From NCBI GenBank assembly GCA_951217055.1, contig OX578281.1:66714043-66778042 (forward strand): a stretch of DNA of 64,000 bases. The letters are read 5' to 3'. The translations under genes and the position numbers were made by a program. Shown here in pieces: positions 31,101-38,418 of the stretch. This DNA comes from Gerris lacustris (taxonomy: Eukaryota > Arthropoda > Insecta > Hemiptera > Gerridae). The notes beneath the pieces were generated by a model that had not been told where the DNA came from, searched no databases, and saw nothing but the letters and a program-made list of their open reading frames with translations. The stretch's first letter is position 1; each line of letters begins with the position of its first letter.

Positions 31101-33397
31101 CTTGTTGTACCAAGGAAGTTCATCTAAGCTGGTTGTACCAATGTTGTACATCTAAGCTTGTTGTACCAAGGAAGTTCATCCGAGCTGGTTGTACCAATGT
31201 AGTACATCTAAGCTTGTTGTACCAAGGAAGTTCATCCAAGCTGGTTGTACCAATGTTGTACATCTAAGCATGTTGTACCAAGGAAGTTCATCCGAGCTGG
31301 TTGTACCAATGTTGTACATCTAAGCTTGTTGTACCAAGGAAGTTCATCGAAGCTCGTAGTACCAAGGAAGTTCATCCAAGCTGGTTGAACCAAAGTAGTA
31401 CATCTACTGCTTGTTGCCAAGTGCAAAAGAAGGGAACGAAGAGCATTAAGTAATCCAACAAGACACGGAATATTGCAATTGTAAATCAAAACAATGATTT
31501 AGAATTTATTTAATAATCAGTAATTACAATTTGCTTTTTATTGTTTTCGAGTTTACCGAAGGTAACGGAAGCTGTGTGAACATTCTGAAGAACGAAAATA
31601 TTTTAAGTCTCTGATTTCAAAAATTCCAAGACAGTAACCTGTTTCAGACATCAGGACCATTTTTGGTTCCGTGTCTGTCTGTCTGTCTTTCAATTTTTGC
31701 AAAACAACATATCGTAAAAGCTTCACGTCCAATTTTAATAAAATTTGTATGGTAGGTCATAATTAGCCCATTGTTGGTCCAATACAAGTTTCAACCTTCT
31801 GCGCCCATTTGTTTCTCTTCATCATGCACATTAACATAATTTATTTACACCTACATCTTCAAAAGTACTCATCTGATTTTTATGAAATTTGGATGGTTTG
31901 TCCAAAGTAGACTGCAGATAGCACCACATTAATTTCAACCGTCTACGCTCTTCAACTTTTGCTTAATTGATACTTCAATTTGTGTAAAAAAATCAAAACA
32001 ATTTTGACAGTTTTAAAAAACCGGGGGAACAATTAAACAAATTAGACAATATTGGCTTGTAGAACCATAAAATAAATAAAGTACGTTATAGAATGTGAGG
32101 AAGCTATGTGTCACACTAAATAGCTGTCTATTTTTTTTACAAATCTTGAAACGGCAAATTTGCCTGTTTTATTTTTTTTAAACCTGTTAATATCCGAATG
32201 CGAAATTCTAAAAAAAACAAGAAATAAATTATTATTTGCAGTTATAATAATTGGTAACTCTTGATGCACATAATCTTAGATTCTGGGAAGTAAAATTTTA
32301 TGGAAGTCATAAAAAGCTCCTTTCATAAGTGGTTGTGGTTGGGTCTAATCTATTGAGGAAATAATAAATGCACACTTTTGCGATATTTCACCCCTCCTTA
32401 AGTAATTTTCAAGCTGAAGATGAAGTTTAATTTTGATGGTTTTAAGAAATCCTTGTACAGTAGAACCTCGCTTACACGACCCTCAATACCACGGCAACCT
32501 CAATTACAAGTGCAATTTTAAAATCCCCTTGAGATTGCCATAACACATAAGGTTAAATTAACCTCTATAACACGACTATTATAATCCAAATAACCTCTAT
32601 AACACGGATGTTTTCCAATTCACAACGTAACTCAGAACCTCTATAACAAGTCGTTTTGAGAAGTCAACCTTCAGTCAACCTGAGGTCGATCTTGAACAAT
32701 TCTAGACTTCAAAACCCTGCCCTTAACCTCTATAACACGACTGATAGCCAAAATAACCTTGATAACACGACCCTCAACAAAAAGAGCACCTCGATAACAA
32801 GACTGTTTCTCTAATCCCCTTGAGACACTTCTTATCGAGGTTCTACTGTACATACATATATGTATGTAAATAAATGTACATGATCTCAACGTTTTGAAGG
32901 GCTACTCCTTCGTTTAAAAATTAAACTTCAAAACCAATCATATTCGAACTTATGTAAATTTGTTAATGAAAGAATATGAATCATTGAAAGACTAAAACAC
33001 ACTGAGTTCTGAGATCTAACTGCTGTAGTAGCCTCGTAGTAATTGGGGGAGTTGAGGTGAAGGTTTACTTTATGAAAAAAATCCTGTTGTGAAATCAGAT
33101 AGTGTACCATGTTTTGTATGAATTCAAAAATGTGGGAAACGAATTCCTAAATTATTTTAATAAATTATTCAGGATAAAAACTGTTCTCTATTAAGCAATT
33201 TGTCCGTACTAACTATATTATACTTTTATTTTATTTTTCAGCAAGCAAGTCCGAACAACATGCTTTCGAGAATATGGTGGTTCAAAGCGTTCCAGTACTT
33301 CGAAGGGAACGTCGGAGGAGTTGTTCCTTGTAAATTCAACTGGCCTCTTCCGTGGCCTCGGAAGTTTCACGCAAAACATCCTAACAGGGACAGTTAG
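6954..33397 (+). CDS. SMS: Sphingomyelin synthase, SMS1/2 type (5 coding exons)
   Basis: This is a phosphatidylcholine:ceramide cholinephosphotransferase of Golgi or plasma membrane, which makes sphingomyelin and diacylglycerol. Coding exons are 6954-7173, 25397-25607, 27310-27584, 29289-29464 and 33242-33397. All have GT-AG junctions, and the phases (1, 2, 1, 0) join cleanly into 345 codons. A polar N-terminus of about 70 residues is followed by about six membrane segments. Visible family motifs are GPLPD (D1), LLYLMRSVTMYVTVLP (D2), CGDYIYSGHTV (D3) and GHYTIDVLIAYY (D4). The inferred lipid phosphatase-like triad is His222, His265 and Asp269, with the same spacing as human SMS1 (H285, H328, D332). 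The CGDYIYSGHTV form and the RIWWFKAFQYFE..WPLPWP tail fit SMS1/2 better than SMSr, and there is no SAM domain. The acceptor at 6941-6942 implies a 5' untranslated exon upstream, possibly outside the window. Intron 1 is 18 kb and packed with transposons. Confidence 0.93.
7262..7690. repeat. Dispersed repeat R1, copy 2
   Basis: The stretch is close to window positions 1-430 throughout, up to GTATGCAAGAAG, after which the two copies diverge. In this copy the divergence point lies within 10 bp of an inserted DNA element starting at 7696. Confidence 0.8.
7696..8430. mobile_element. DNA element with CTTTAGCACCCCCC ends
   Basis: Terminal inverted repeats CTTTAGCACCCCCCT and GGGGGGTGCTAAAG are flanked by TA. 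The interior (TATATTCCTTAGTCTAAATT, GGAGACAAACACACAAA) matches 46975-47260 plus 48370-48490. No transposase is visible. A second MITE is nested inside at 7869-8289. Confidence 0.7.
7869..8289. mobile_element. Nested MITE, AAGCCTAGT ends, TA duplication
   Basis: Ends AAGCCTAGTCTACATTGG and CCAATGTAAACTAGGCTT are flanked by TA. The interior is unusually GC-rich with many CGAGTA repeats (GGTCGAGTAAAC). The homologous locus at about 47160-47190 lacks this segment, which supports a separate later insertion. Confidence 0.75.
8433..9270. other. Unrecognised intronic sequence with a GC-rich patch
   Basis: A GC-rich patch at about 8460-8590 (ACCCGAGCGATAGCGAGG) contrasts with its AT-rich surroundings. 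A hairpin at 8869-8921 has arms GAAGAATTCCTCTTCT and complement around CCGCGCTAGCG. It is probably repeat-derived, but I cannot define the element ends. A piece of repeat R2 lies at about 9140-9270. Confidence 0.4.
9271..9918 (+). repeat. Dispersed repeat R3, copy 1
   Basis: The stretch is similar to 11629-12252 in the same orientation, with scattered substitutions and small indels. Both carry a GTTT microsatellite followed by GTCCGGTACAAATCTGGCAA and end near AAAAAGTTCTTTTTAT. They do not start TG and end CA, so I regard them as two copies of a dispersed repeat rather than LTRs. Confidence 0.75.
10236..10295 (+). repeat. Short tandem repeat (GTGTTGAGGTTTCCCT)
   Basis: There are three to four imperfect copies of a 15-17 bp unit. 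Confidence 0.7.
10487..11283. mobile_element. Unknown MITE-like element E, copy 2
   Basis: This is the reverse-orientation relative of 5643-6334. It ends with CTTGGTGCGTAAATAACTAT, the complement of that copy's start, and begins with a CTCCAGCGGGGAGAAAAAGT end. It contains CTCGGCTTCGCCTCAGG palindromes near the right end. Confidence 0.5.
11629..12252 (+). repeat. Dispersed repeat R3, copy 2
   Basis: Second copy of the sequence at 9271-9918, with fewer GTTT units. Confidence 0.75.
13234..13416 (+). pseudogene. hAT transposase C-terminal dimerisation fragment
   Basis: The frame contains FAPTSSADVERSFSKFK and a following LLTDKRTHLT..ENI-like helix, typical of the hAT family C-terminal dimerisation region (SSADVERSFS motif). 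The catalytic and BED zinc-finger regions are missing, and upstream sequence is not open. This is a relic at the end of the interrupted element. Confidence 0.7.
13515..14372 (-). repeat. 3' LTR of the retrovirus (858 bp)
   Basis: Partner of 22159-23016, offset by exactly 8644 bp. An AATAAA on the minus strand near 13609-13614 is a candidate polyadenylation signal. Confidence 0.95.
14373..14384 (-). other. Polypurine tract
   Basis: GCGGGGGGGTAG on the minus strand abuts the 3' LTR, the position expected for the plus-strand DNA primer. Confidence 0.75.
14636..16474 (-). CDS. env: Retroviral Env, F-protein-type fusion glycoprotein
   Basis: 612 codons from the ATG at 16474, beginning a few bases after the pol stop. 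A furin-type RVKRG site near residue 160 is followed by a GLINMGGYALQALFGTA fusion-peptide-like stretch. A heptad-rich ectodomain comes next, with several cysteines, then a membrane anchor close to the end (TLAFTLIVVVVVGFWMY) and a short basic tail. This matches the insect errantivirus and baculovirus F-like (class I fusion) envelope family. No signal peptide is visible at the first ATG. A strongly pyrimidine-rich acceptor candidate lies at about 16511, so a spliced mRNA with an upstream leader is likely. No stop or frameshift interrupts the frame. Confidence 0.9.
   Translation of the reverse strand: MLYVTGGEVREGLAFLPLGQALVVGGQWRVITELRVEGYREDLDVLSRSLEGVRITLEEQRMNGATTDLMLAGELRRVTQAMEEVRGYAEELVQVLPTRRVKRGLINMGGYALQALFGTATEEELGRVATDLEELETHQDEIIHLLDRQISVSRKLGLRAEDATRKLFLLSETLQEHINLSITAHKALTDHLTILENYVNITTCFRNLEFMIGQTKYELGKLRGALDVVALGRLSSTIIPPLELLAILTNIVAHLPEGLGIMSKLTVEEIYQYYDVCEVSAFAAPEKGRLYIMLSVPLVTTHRLFDLYRVREFPIYRKDIKRTVVVRTSVEYMIVNKERDGYAFLPQEQYTSCRTGSITLCPSAFPIFKREYETCESQLYFGKRLSALTSCNQLVLLSEWVPYWIPDTRSSSWVYSLPSPTLAVVSCRAENGTTTTKEMTLAGHGSMHLAKMCAVRTSHYQLYPNWQGSSTAVIPSHAGEFAKEELKIPPTLNHSLIHGEQERALLEKLHQLGEVKRGPYADLEVPLDILERESRNLHDHLDQRRRYILYGSSGGTLAFTLIVVVVVGFWMYRRCSRPRETTATEAEGTTTELQATPTPFPVCYPRSCPEDP
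16479..20510 (-). CDS. pol: Retroviral Pol: protease, RT, RNase H, integrase
   Basis: 1343 codons without interruption. In order: aspartic protease (VDTGAD near residue 24); reverse transcriptase (FSTLDLASGYHQ, FGLVGAPATFQ, catalytic YLDD near 537); RNase H (ATDGSA near 685); and integrase with an HHCC zinc domain (about 865-906), a DIVGPLP aspartate region (about 937) and the HPECNGMIERFHRTL glutamate region (about 1023). The C-terminus is a variable acidic/proline-rich tail. The frame has no ATG at its start. The first possible start is a GTG at 20510 that overlaps the gag ATGTGA, and the frame is open further upstream. Expression by -1 frameshifting from gag is the simplest reading. Confidence 0.95.
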   Translation of the reverse strand: MIVRREGGIGYEVEVQGKKLVLLVDTGADISLLRSPRPGVRLTEARIQARGVTGECMPVQGHQVLEVTLGGVQTEHEFIITDFFQGYDGILGMDLLRKVGAVIDAAGGDVRLTKLVAANTVTEEGEEEDLERLYVPRPTGQGRARKQISRKEELESSYVPRPTGQGRACEQTERTPKSRKGKREGEPSTGMVPSEKATAIDVRPEEAGREKRPGIVVRRVTAYGAQTLPPWSEGLVKAEIEGMTGEIWCEPVAQPQPGFRVARVLGTVQDGKVYVKGVNLTGRAVVIDNHQVLAEATTYRGNESYKSVASTTMVPPYRERDGDTARGLVREKLKHLSQRDAEKIGQVFEEYQDVLFEGCDGILGCTKGVAHRIETGDSPPVVKKPYRVPYHLRQEMKEQVDRMLEEQVIVPSDSPWSAPVVLVAKKTEDGTTKYRFCIDYRGLNAVTRTDAYPLPNINETLEGMGRCRYFSTLDLASGYHQLPVHEEHRAKTAFSTPDGHYEFLRMPFGLVGAPATFQRTMDRVLHHLKGVECYIYLDDVIIYSESLAEHAERLRHVLQRFREANLRIRLEKCQLAQSSVVYLGHVVSSEGVKPDPSKVKAVKEYPMLYNAKDIRSFLGLVGYYRRFIPHFAEIAKPLTELTKTGTKFTWGLPQNEAFNRLRDELCSDAVLCYPDFTQPFILATDGSATAAGAVLSQIRNGKERPVAYASKQLKGAESRYTATEQELLAVVWAVKHFRCYLYGRRFTLITDHAALKWMLGLKDPSSRLMRWALRLAEYDYEVIHKPGRRHTNADALSRHVAPVQASSWTRENIRTAQEQDEDCQKLRKETSKHHTDDDGILYQEQELGAWRLVVPRPMRSRVLQANHDAPAAGHPGAARTQALVERNYYWPGLERDVRDYIRCCTSCATRKTTRKPKAPMGSPFPVTLPFQQVSMDIVGPLPTSTQGNRYLLTFIDHCTRYPEAIPLKDQTAETIANAFVTQIVTRHGIPQRLLTDQGRNFVSELMQEVCRLLNIKKVQTTPYHPECNGMIERFHRTLTDTLSHFVRKDGRNWDRWVPYALMAYRSIPHSTLRKSPHYLLYGTDITSPFECDISPKMSSEPIPHIEELQRRLGEARKEALKQAEKDRERNKEYHDAGAKIPTYGEGDHVYLHNPVLTPGHAKKFRHPWEGPFRIVRKYGELDFEIDKGNGKTTIVHANRLKRAHGENLRLTTTEGESSNNDLDLSPRLAEARNPNQDTDDQWTATMPTTEAWEGGFIPVLDELPSGAEQEKEPETPAALVIPRGSITGEEDDDSVTISNEDPHDFTWFPEDGGDIFSPPSSPLPASNPSSPPIASRLRPRRRD
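20507..21736 (-). CDS. gag: Retroviral Gag polyprotein
   Basis: About 409 residues from the ATG at 21736 (MEEKVKELEG). An upstream in-frame GTG at 21754 is less likely to be the start. The N-terminal half is a capsid-type region with 'retrotrans_gag'-like sequence (WTEEDKVMVCEAKLTGAA, then FGETRDRESLEQDF). A Gly/Arg-rich linker follows, then two zinc knuckles near residues 310-340: CYVCGADHLAREC, which has a 3-residue C-H spacing, and CYTCNGVNHLMKDC, a standard CCHC. Its stop (TGA, 20509-20507) overlaps the first pol codon, and pol is in the -1 frame. Function inferred from the family: virion core and RNA packaging. Confidence 0.9.
   Translation of the reverse strand: MEEKVKELEGRIGELLIANAQFAAREVSSTPRRDLTLQNLIKPWSGDIKTDIPVEDFIRNIERAAKNGRWTEEDKVMVCEAKLTGAAATFVAACPDLKPENTGFSDYSRKLKDRFGETRDRESLEQDFHAARQTKGEGVREFADRCSSLGLKTLSVYPSIEEQEWAKKDLSRRILAVFIAGLKGEAARQLRYQPPVDLKDAVLRAERVERANQLEVKEITPSHVFEVATNRERPDPGERGAPSLHATAGVTMVNSQATGGRYLRGPRANGGWGQGSGGGSRSNAEWGQDPGGGRRWNGPGRTGSRPRVPLRCYVCGADHLARECPRRVVVCYTCNGVNHLMKDCPQRGREAWGNQQRPLRALPPPDSAPTSYRGQSIPSGPTHPNAYHLTDAPLLGGQGQGQGTPTSRM
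22140..22156 (-). other. Primer binding site, tRNA-Leu-like
   Basis: On the minus strand TGGTGTCAGGTGTGGGG begins two bases after the 5' LTR. TGGTGTCAG is the usual start of a PBS complementary to tRNA-Leu. The rest departs from the common leucine PBS. Confidence 0.65.
22159..23016 (-). repeat. 5' LTR of the retrovirus (858 bp)
   Basis: Read on the minus strand it starts TGTAATGGGGGG and ends CCCCAGTACA. It is the same length as the left copy and I saw no differences. It contains a TATA run and an arthropod-type initiator. Confidence 0.95.
22778..22825 (-). promoter_or_regulatory. LTR core promoter: TATA run plus TCAGT initiator
   Basis: On the minus strand a TATATATATATA tract (22825-22810) is followed about 30 bp later by ACTCAGTATGG. 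The TCAGT there (22782-22778) matches the arthropod initiator. The spacing is that of a TATA-Inr promoter driving the proviral transcript. The 3' LTR has the same arrangement at 14134-14181. Confidence 0.6.
23191..23599. other. AT-rich intron sequence, nothing recognised
   Basis: There is only a short imperfect inverted repeat at about 23405-23465 (TTGAGGAATTCAATTAGTAC and TTAATTCCTCAGCAAT). Confidence 0.5.
23600..24605. mobile_element. Large foldback element with nuclear-receptor-like half-sites
   Basis: The ends CGGGTGGCACAAAAGTATGG and CCATACTTTTGGGCCACCCTG are inverted repeats bordered by TA. Nearly the whole kilobase is one inverted repeat with arms of about 480 bp. The arms carry about ten AGGTCA/TGACCT hexamers, three of them as everted pairs with a 3-bp spacer. 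There is no transposase frame. Confidence 0.85.
24725..25287. mobile_element. Foldback element with tRNA T-arm at its centre
   Basis: Arms ACGGTCATGGACACCCTTTC..GCTGAAACTTGGCACATAG and complement span about 120 bp each. Inner arms AATTTAAATCAAATTATAAT and complement flank a T-arm-like CCGGGTTCAAATCCCGG (minus strand, about 24938-24956). It belongs to the same family as the element at 1314-1665. Confidence 0.8.
25397..25607 (+). CDS. Sphingomyelin synthase coding exon 2
   Basis: Acceptor TTTGTTGCAG precedes the exon and donor CACAG|GTAATA ends it. It encodes the first membrane segment (FLVLVVNFIITTG), the D1-like GPLPD motif and a second membrane segment (IIMISTNVTFLVILL). Confidence 0.93.
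25651..25695 (+). repeat. 15-bp tandem repeat
   Basis: Three copies of GATTCTGTAATCTTT, beginning 43 bp after the exon 2 donor. Confidence 0.85.
25696..27309 (+). other. Intron 2: repeat fragments
   Basis: It contains two copies of TTGGTGTCGTTTTTTGGTAA (about 25938-26000), R4 repeat fragments (about 26395-26490 and 26855-26975), and a fragment (about 26530-26680) related to the centre of the foldback at 47261-48369. No exon is recognised. Confidence 0.5.
27310..27584 (+). CDS. Sphingomyelin synthase coding exon 3
   Basis: The acceptor is TGTCTGCAG and the donor GAGT|GTAAGT. The exon carries the D2 membrane motif and the D3 motif CGDYIYSGHTV with the first catalytic histidine (His222). Confidence 0.95.
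27718..28121 (+). mobile_element. pogo/Tigger-type MITE, copy 1 (intron 3)
   Basis: 404 bp with ends CAGTAGAACCTCGATAAGAA and GCGAGGTTCTACTG, flanked by TA on both sides. The interior repeats variants of TTATAGAGGTT. A reverse-complement copy is at 32458-32848. Confidence 0.9.
28124..29288 (+). other. Intron 3 remainder, AT-rich
   Basis: Short repeats only (TATGCACATATCCCAAATA at 28140-28190; CCCAATAATGCCCAAT at 28565-28620). No exon or RNA gene is seen. Confidence 0.5.
29289..29464 (+). CDS. Sphingomyelin synthase coding exon 4
   Basis: The acceptor is ATTTTCAG and the donor CTCAAG|GTATTT. The exon carries the fifth membrane segment (WVSWLASFTGIVLVLMA) and the D4 motif GHYTIDV with His265 and Asp269. 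It is flanked by inverted copies of a pogo-type MITE, one in each neighbouring intron. Confidence 0.95.
29465..30689 (+). other. Intron 4, left part: nothing recognised
   Basis: AT-rich sequence without a supported exon, element or RNA gene. Confidence 0.5.
30690..30870 (+). pseudogene. LINE RNase H fragment
   Basis: The segment carries VTLGKYATVFQAEIYAILAC and then NIYSDSQAAIKLL, the glutamate and aspartate motifs of the RNase H domain of Jockey/R1/I-type LINEs. An in-frame TAA separates them, and a frameshift lies upstream between GTGVFCAP and the rest. The homology ends abruptly where a 56-bp minisatellite starts. Confidence 0.7.
30882..31400 (+). repeat. 56-bp minisatellite made of two 28-bp half units
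   Basis: About nine tandem copies of a 56-bp unit. Each unit is a pair of related 28-mers: GTTCATCCAAGCTGGTTGTA then CCAATGTT, and GTACATCTAAGCTTGTTGTA then CCAAGGAA. Units differ by a few substitutions. Confidence 0.92.
31540..32145 (+). repeat. Dispersed repeat R4, copy 1
   Basis: About 600 bp similar to 43690-44290. Landmarks: TACCGAAGGTAACGGAAGC, AGAACGAAAATATTTTA, a TCTG microsatellite, TAGGTCATAATTAGCCCATT, and a GAGGAAGCTATGTGTCACAC end. Fragments of the family are at 26395-26490, 26855-26975, 40480-40560, 52728-52790 and 53050-53300. Confidence 0.8.
32458..32848 (-). mobile_element. pogo/Tigger-type MITE, copy 2 (intron 4)
   Basis: 391 bp, reverse complement of 27718-28121 with high similarity, ends CAGTAGAACCTCG and CGAGGTTCTACTG, TA on both sides. 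Confidence 0.9.
33242..33397 (+). CDS. Sphingomyelin synthase coding exon 5 and stop
   Basis: The acceptor is TTATTTTTCAG. The exon encodes the cytosolic tail (SRIWWFKAFQYFEGN...WPLPWP) and ends at TAG 33395-33397. Confidence 0.95.
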   Translation, partial: QASPNNMLSRIWWFKAFQYFEGNVGGVVPCKFNWPLPWPRKFHAKHPNRDS

Positions 33398-34979
33398 TAC
33401 ATCCTCACACTACTCTCAGCCGCGTGTGTTCGTGTGTAACGCTCGATCACGTTATCACTGATTCGGCACTGCGTTTTTAGCCTAGGCTGTTATGTCATTA
33501 GTGTGTGCGTTATTATCACTTTTACCATGTGCCGATTTATTCTCTGATTTTTTTTTATATTATGAATAAATTATTTAAATATTTCGATGCTACTTAAAAA
33601 ACGCATCGTTTAAATTCATTCTCTAGCCCGACTTATTAGTGAAATGTTTAGTTTTTTCTCTTTTTTCGAGTTTTCTTCCTTATTCGCATAGCAGAATGAC
33701 AGGAACTGCATACGATGTTTCTTGTGTGTTATGTGTAAACCGATGTAAAGGGGAAAAGAAAACATATTTGCATTTTGTTTCTTCTGTTTTATTCTGTTAA
33801 GAAACTGAGTTAGAGATGAAAGCAGCCCCAGGGTAACGAGGACAGTGCCGGGGTCCCCCGTCCAGAGGGGTTATTTGTTAAACGAAGACAGAAGACTCTT
33901 GAAGTCTGAATGACAAGAATCCTCTCTACCGTTAAAGGATTTGTCTTAACAGTTAGGTGCTCTCCCTCTGTGTCTTTTCATCTGTGATATGTATTTAAAT
34001 ATAATTTATCTATTGTTACGGATCTTTTTTTATTATTATTATTATTACTATTATTAATAGATATAAACCTCTGATACGAGGACTGTATGTATAAAATATT
34101 ATCTCTTTTTTGAATCGTTAGAAAATTTAATTATATTATGAAATTATCGTAAGTTTTATCTGTATAAAACTTGATGTAGAAAGTCAAATAGTGATTATGA
34201 AGCAAGTGCGAATATTTTCTCCATATTAAAGACTTTTTTAAAAAAATATATTTTGTTTGGTGTCTCAGAAAAATTAAAAAGTAAAAGAACCACATAGAAA
34301 TGATAAAAGAATCTCAATTTTCCCAAATACTCAATTGAAGGGAGAAGTTGGAAAACTAAACACTTGTGGTTTTTTATTTGATTAATTTTTTTTCTGTACT
34401 ACCCAGAATTATAATGAAATTATTTTTAATTTTTTGGATTGTGGATGATTGTTGTAAAAGATTATATATTTGATATTTGTGTACAGATGTAATTTTTTTT
34501 TTAAAAAAAATAAGTCTTTATGAAATCTAAATCCAAGTGCCAGGCCTCGCTTTGTACCACTTGTTAATTATGTAAAATTTAATATATTTATTTCTTTTAT
34601 AAATATTATATATTAAAAAAAAAATAATAATAAAAAAAAAACTTGTAAAGGTCAAATCTGAATTAGAAATATATATATAAAATAATATTATTTTAGTGTT
34701 CACCATTGGGTAATTTTAGATTTTTTTGTATAAATGATTGTATATAATAATTATTAAAAAAAATAAAGAAAAAAAAAATATTGTATCATATTTGGAGAAT
34801 ATTGAATATTTTGTACAGGTTTTTTGTCCATAGATAATTTAGTGGCTGTTATCATTTGTACAGGTATCAAAGTGATCTTCATGTTTCTAGAGTTTTCATT
34901 TTTATCTTTGTTTTTCACAAAAAAATAATTTAAATTATTGTTACTAAAAAGTGTTGGACTGATGGTTAAGCGTTTCTAC

Positions 34980-34984
<5 letters not shown>
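33398..34984 (+). other. Sphingomyelin synthase 3' UTR and flank
   Basis: This follows the TAG at 33395-33397. The first AATAAA is at about 33565-33570, and several others occur among A-rich tracts up to 34780. The true poly(A) site cannot be chosen by eye. No further coding sequence is seen. Confidence 0.55.

Positions 34985-35067
<83 letters not shown>
34985..35067. repeat. (AT)n microsatellite
   Basis: About 83 bp of near-perfect AT dinucleotide. Confidence 0.95.
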
Positions 35068-35068
<1 letters not shown>

Positions 35069-35567
35069 GCACTGTTAGTTTGTAAGTTGTTAATCAACTT
35101 TATATTGAGTCAAAGTTTTTATTTATGTTAAACTGAAAAATGAACTTATCTTAATACAATTTTTTTTAAATGAATAAAAATAACATACTAGTTATGATAA
35201 GTAGCTAAAATTTTATTTTTTGAACAAAATGATGATTAGAATAAACAATATTTTGTTGGAGTTTGAAATGATGATATGACCTGATAAATTGCATTTTGCA
35301 TTAATGTATTTGCTCTGAGGTCCTGCATAAAATGGAGTACATTTTATTATGAGAGAAGCCATTGTTCAGTATTTATAATGAAAATTAATGATTATTTTAA
35401 AAATAAAAAATAAAATAAAAGTATTATTTTATTAAAGAAATATTACAAAATACCTATTTAAAAATAAAATTTTAATTATATTTTTTATTAAATTCTTATA
35501 AAAATTAATTTTATTTCTTATTTTTTTTCTATATAATATGTATTTATTTTTGTTTTATTTTAATTTG

Positions 35568-35572
<5 letters not shown>

Positions 35573-35644
<72 letters not shown>
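35573..35644. repeat. (AT)n microsatellite, left of palindrome
   Basis: About 70 bp of AT dinucleotide ending 40 bp before the palindrome arm. Confidence 0.95.
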
Positions 35645-35647
<3 letters not shown>

Positions 35648-35684
35648 CAATGTAATACCGTGTTTTTGCACACTGCAATAAGGT

Positions 35685-36763
<1,079 letters not shown>

Positions 36764-36771
36764 CACAGGAC

Positions 36772-37389
36772 TAGCGTTGGGACAACCGACTAGAAAAAAC
36801 AACCGAATGAATAAGTCGATTCCGGAAAAAACAGTCGATTGAATTCAATCGACTAAAAACAGTCTCATAGCGGGTATAGGGTATACGAATAAAGATATAG
36901 ACCGAGACTGAACCCGCAAGTCGAATGTTTCAATCGAATGTTTTTTTTTTATATAGGAGCAGTACGGTGGAGGCCGTAAAGGCCTCAGAGCTGAGGGGGG
37001 TGAGAGTGAGAAGGCGCTTGACACTCGTTATCTCGTCCCAAACTACAGCCTGCTACAACATCGTTTTCATTCGAATGAAAAAATATAGACTGAGACTGAA
37101 TCCAGTCGACTTTTTCATTCGAATGTTTCATTCGGATGTGTTTTGGTTTTGGGTAGGGGAAAGGAACGACGGTGAAGGGCTCAGAGCGGAGGAGGGGTGA
37201 GAAGGTGCATAACACTCGTTATCTCGTTATACACACGTCCACATATACACGTCCGAATTACAACTAATACAACTCCAAACTATAGACTGATATCAGTCGA
37301 ATGAAAACTAGATATCCACAACCGAATGAATGAATATTTTGAAACAACCGTTTAGTCAACTGTTTTCAATCGATTAGTTCCCAACGCTA
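36772..37389. mobile_element. hAT-type MITE, TAGCGTTGGGA ends
   Basis: 618 bp bounded by TAGCGTTGGGA and TCCCAACGCTA, with a perfect 8-bp target duplication CACAGGAC (36764-36771 and 37390-37397). The interior has two related GC-rich blocks around ACACTCGTTATCTCGT and several AATCGACT-type repeats. No transposase. Confidence 0.9.
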
Positions 37390-38206
37390 CACAGGACCGC
37401 GCATTCCCGAGGGTTAACTTTTTCTTTTTTCCCTTAACCCATGAGGATTACTGTTGTAGGTTAACTTAAGAAATAATGTGGGGGTGTAGGATACCAATGT
37501 TAAAATTGATTTTTGAAATAATGGTGAGTCTGAGTTTTCAATTCAGCATAGTTTACTTATTCATAGTAAAATAAAATCCAATAAAGTGAATTTTATCTGT
37601 TTATTATGAACAAAAAACACATAAAAGCTGGTATTTTATACAGAATGGGTTCAGGTTACAACCAAATAAAGTAGAATTGTAACAGGTGTGTCCCCCACCT
37701 TATTTATTATGGTTTTTTGACAATGATCTGAGCAATTGCTCTTTTAATGTTATTTACAATCACCCAATTTTTCTTACTTCAATAATTAATTAATTATTAA
37801 TTCATTAATATTAATTTGATTGTATAAGATCATCAAAAGATGCTTTAATGATAATGAAATATTAGACTTCCCATATTTTTTATATTTAATCTTAATTAGG
37901 ACAATTTAGATTTGCAAATTGAAATAGCTATGAAACATACTAACAATTTCATATTATTTAATAAATTTAAAATAAAAAGTTTGTTTTATTTTTTTTTTTT
38001 TTTGAAGTGTTATTATAAAATAATGGTAAAACTAACATAGGAATAATTGATTGTTTAGAACTATTTTTAACATAAAACTAACCCTACAATTCACTCTTTG
38101 TATTTGACAAGTTAAAAAATTCAAAATGTAAATGAATAATTAATTATAGTAAGTTAGCAGCAGATGATTTTTGTTGTATTTCTTTTAGGACAAGATCAAT
38201 ACTGCA

Positions 38207-38418
38207 CAGTGGCGTAGCTAGACCATTGGGGGCCCCCCGCAAGAAATTTTTGGGGCCTCTTGCCAAAGAAAATCGATGTGCAAAAAAAAAAAAAAAAAAA
38301 AAACCTCTTGCGTTCAGGATTGGGGACTCCCCTCGACATTGGTACAAGGATAGTAATTCCAGTTATTTCTGTATTTGGGGGCCCCCGACAACCGCGCGGG
38401 CCCATAGTTACGCCACTG
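38207..38418. mobile_element. Short hAT-type MITE, CAGTGGCGTA ends
   Basis: 212 bp with CAGTGGCGTAGCT and TTACGCCACTG ends. The flanks ATACTGCA and ACACTGCA agree at 7 of 8 positions. An isolated copy of a similar end (GGATACGCCACTGG) lies at about 38751-38764. Confidence 0.65.

Noticed and set aside
30882..31400. Regularly spaced repeats resembling a CRISPR array
   Set aside because: Units are contiguous 56-mers without unique spacers, in a eukaryotic intron. It is a minisatellite.
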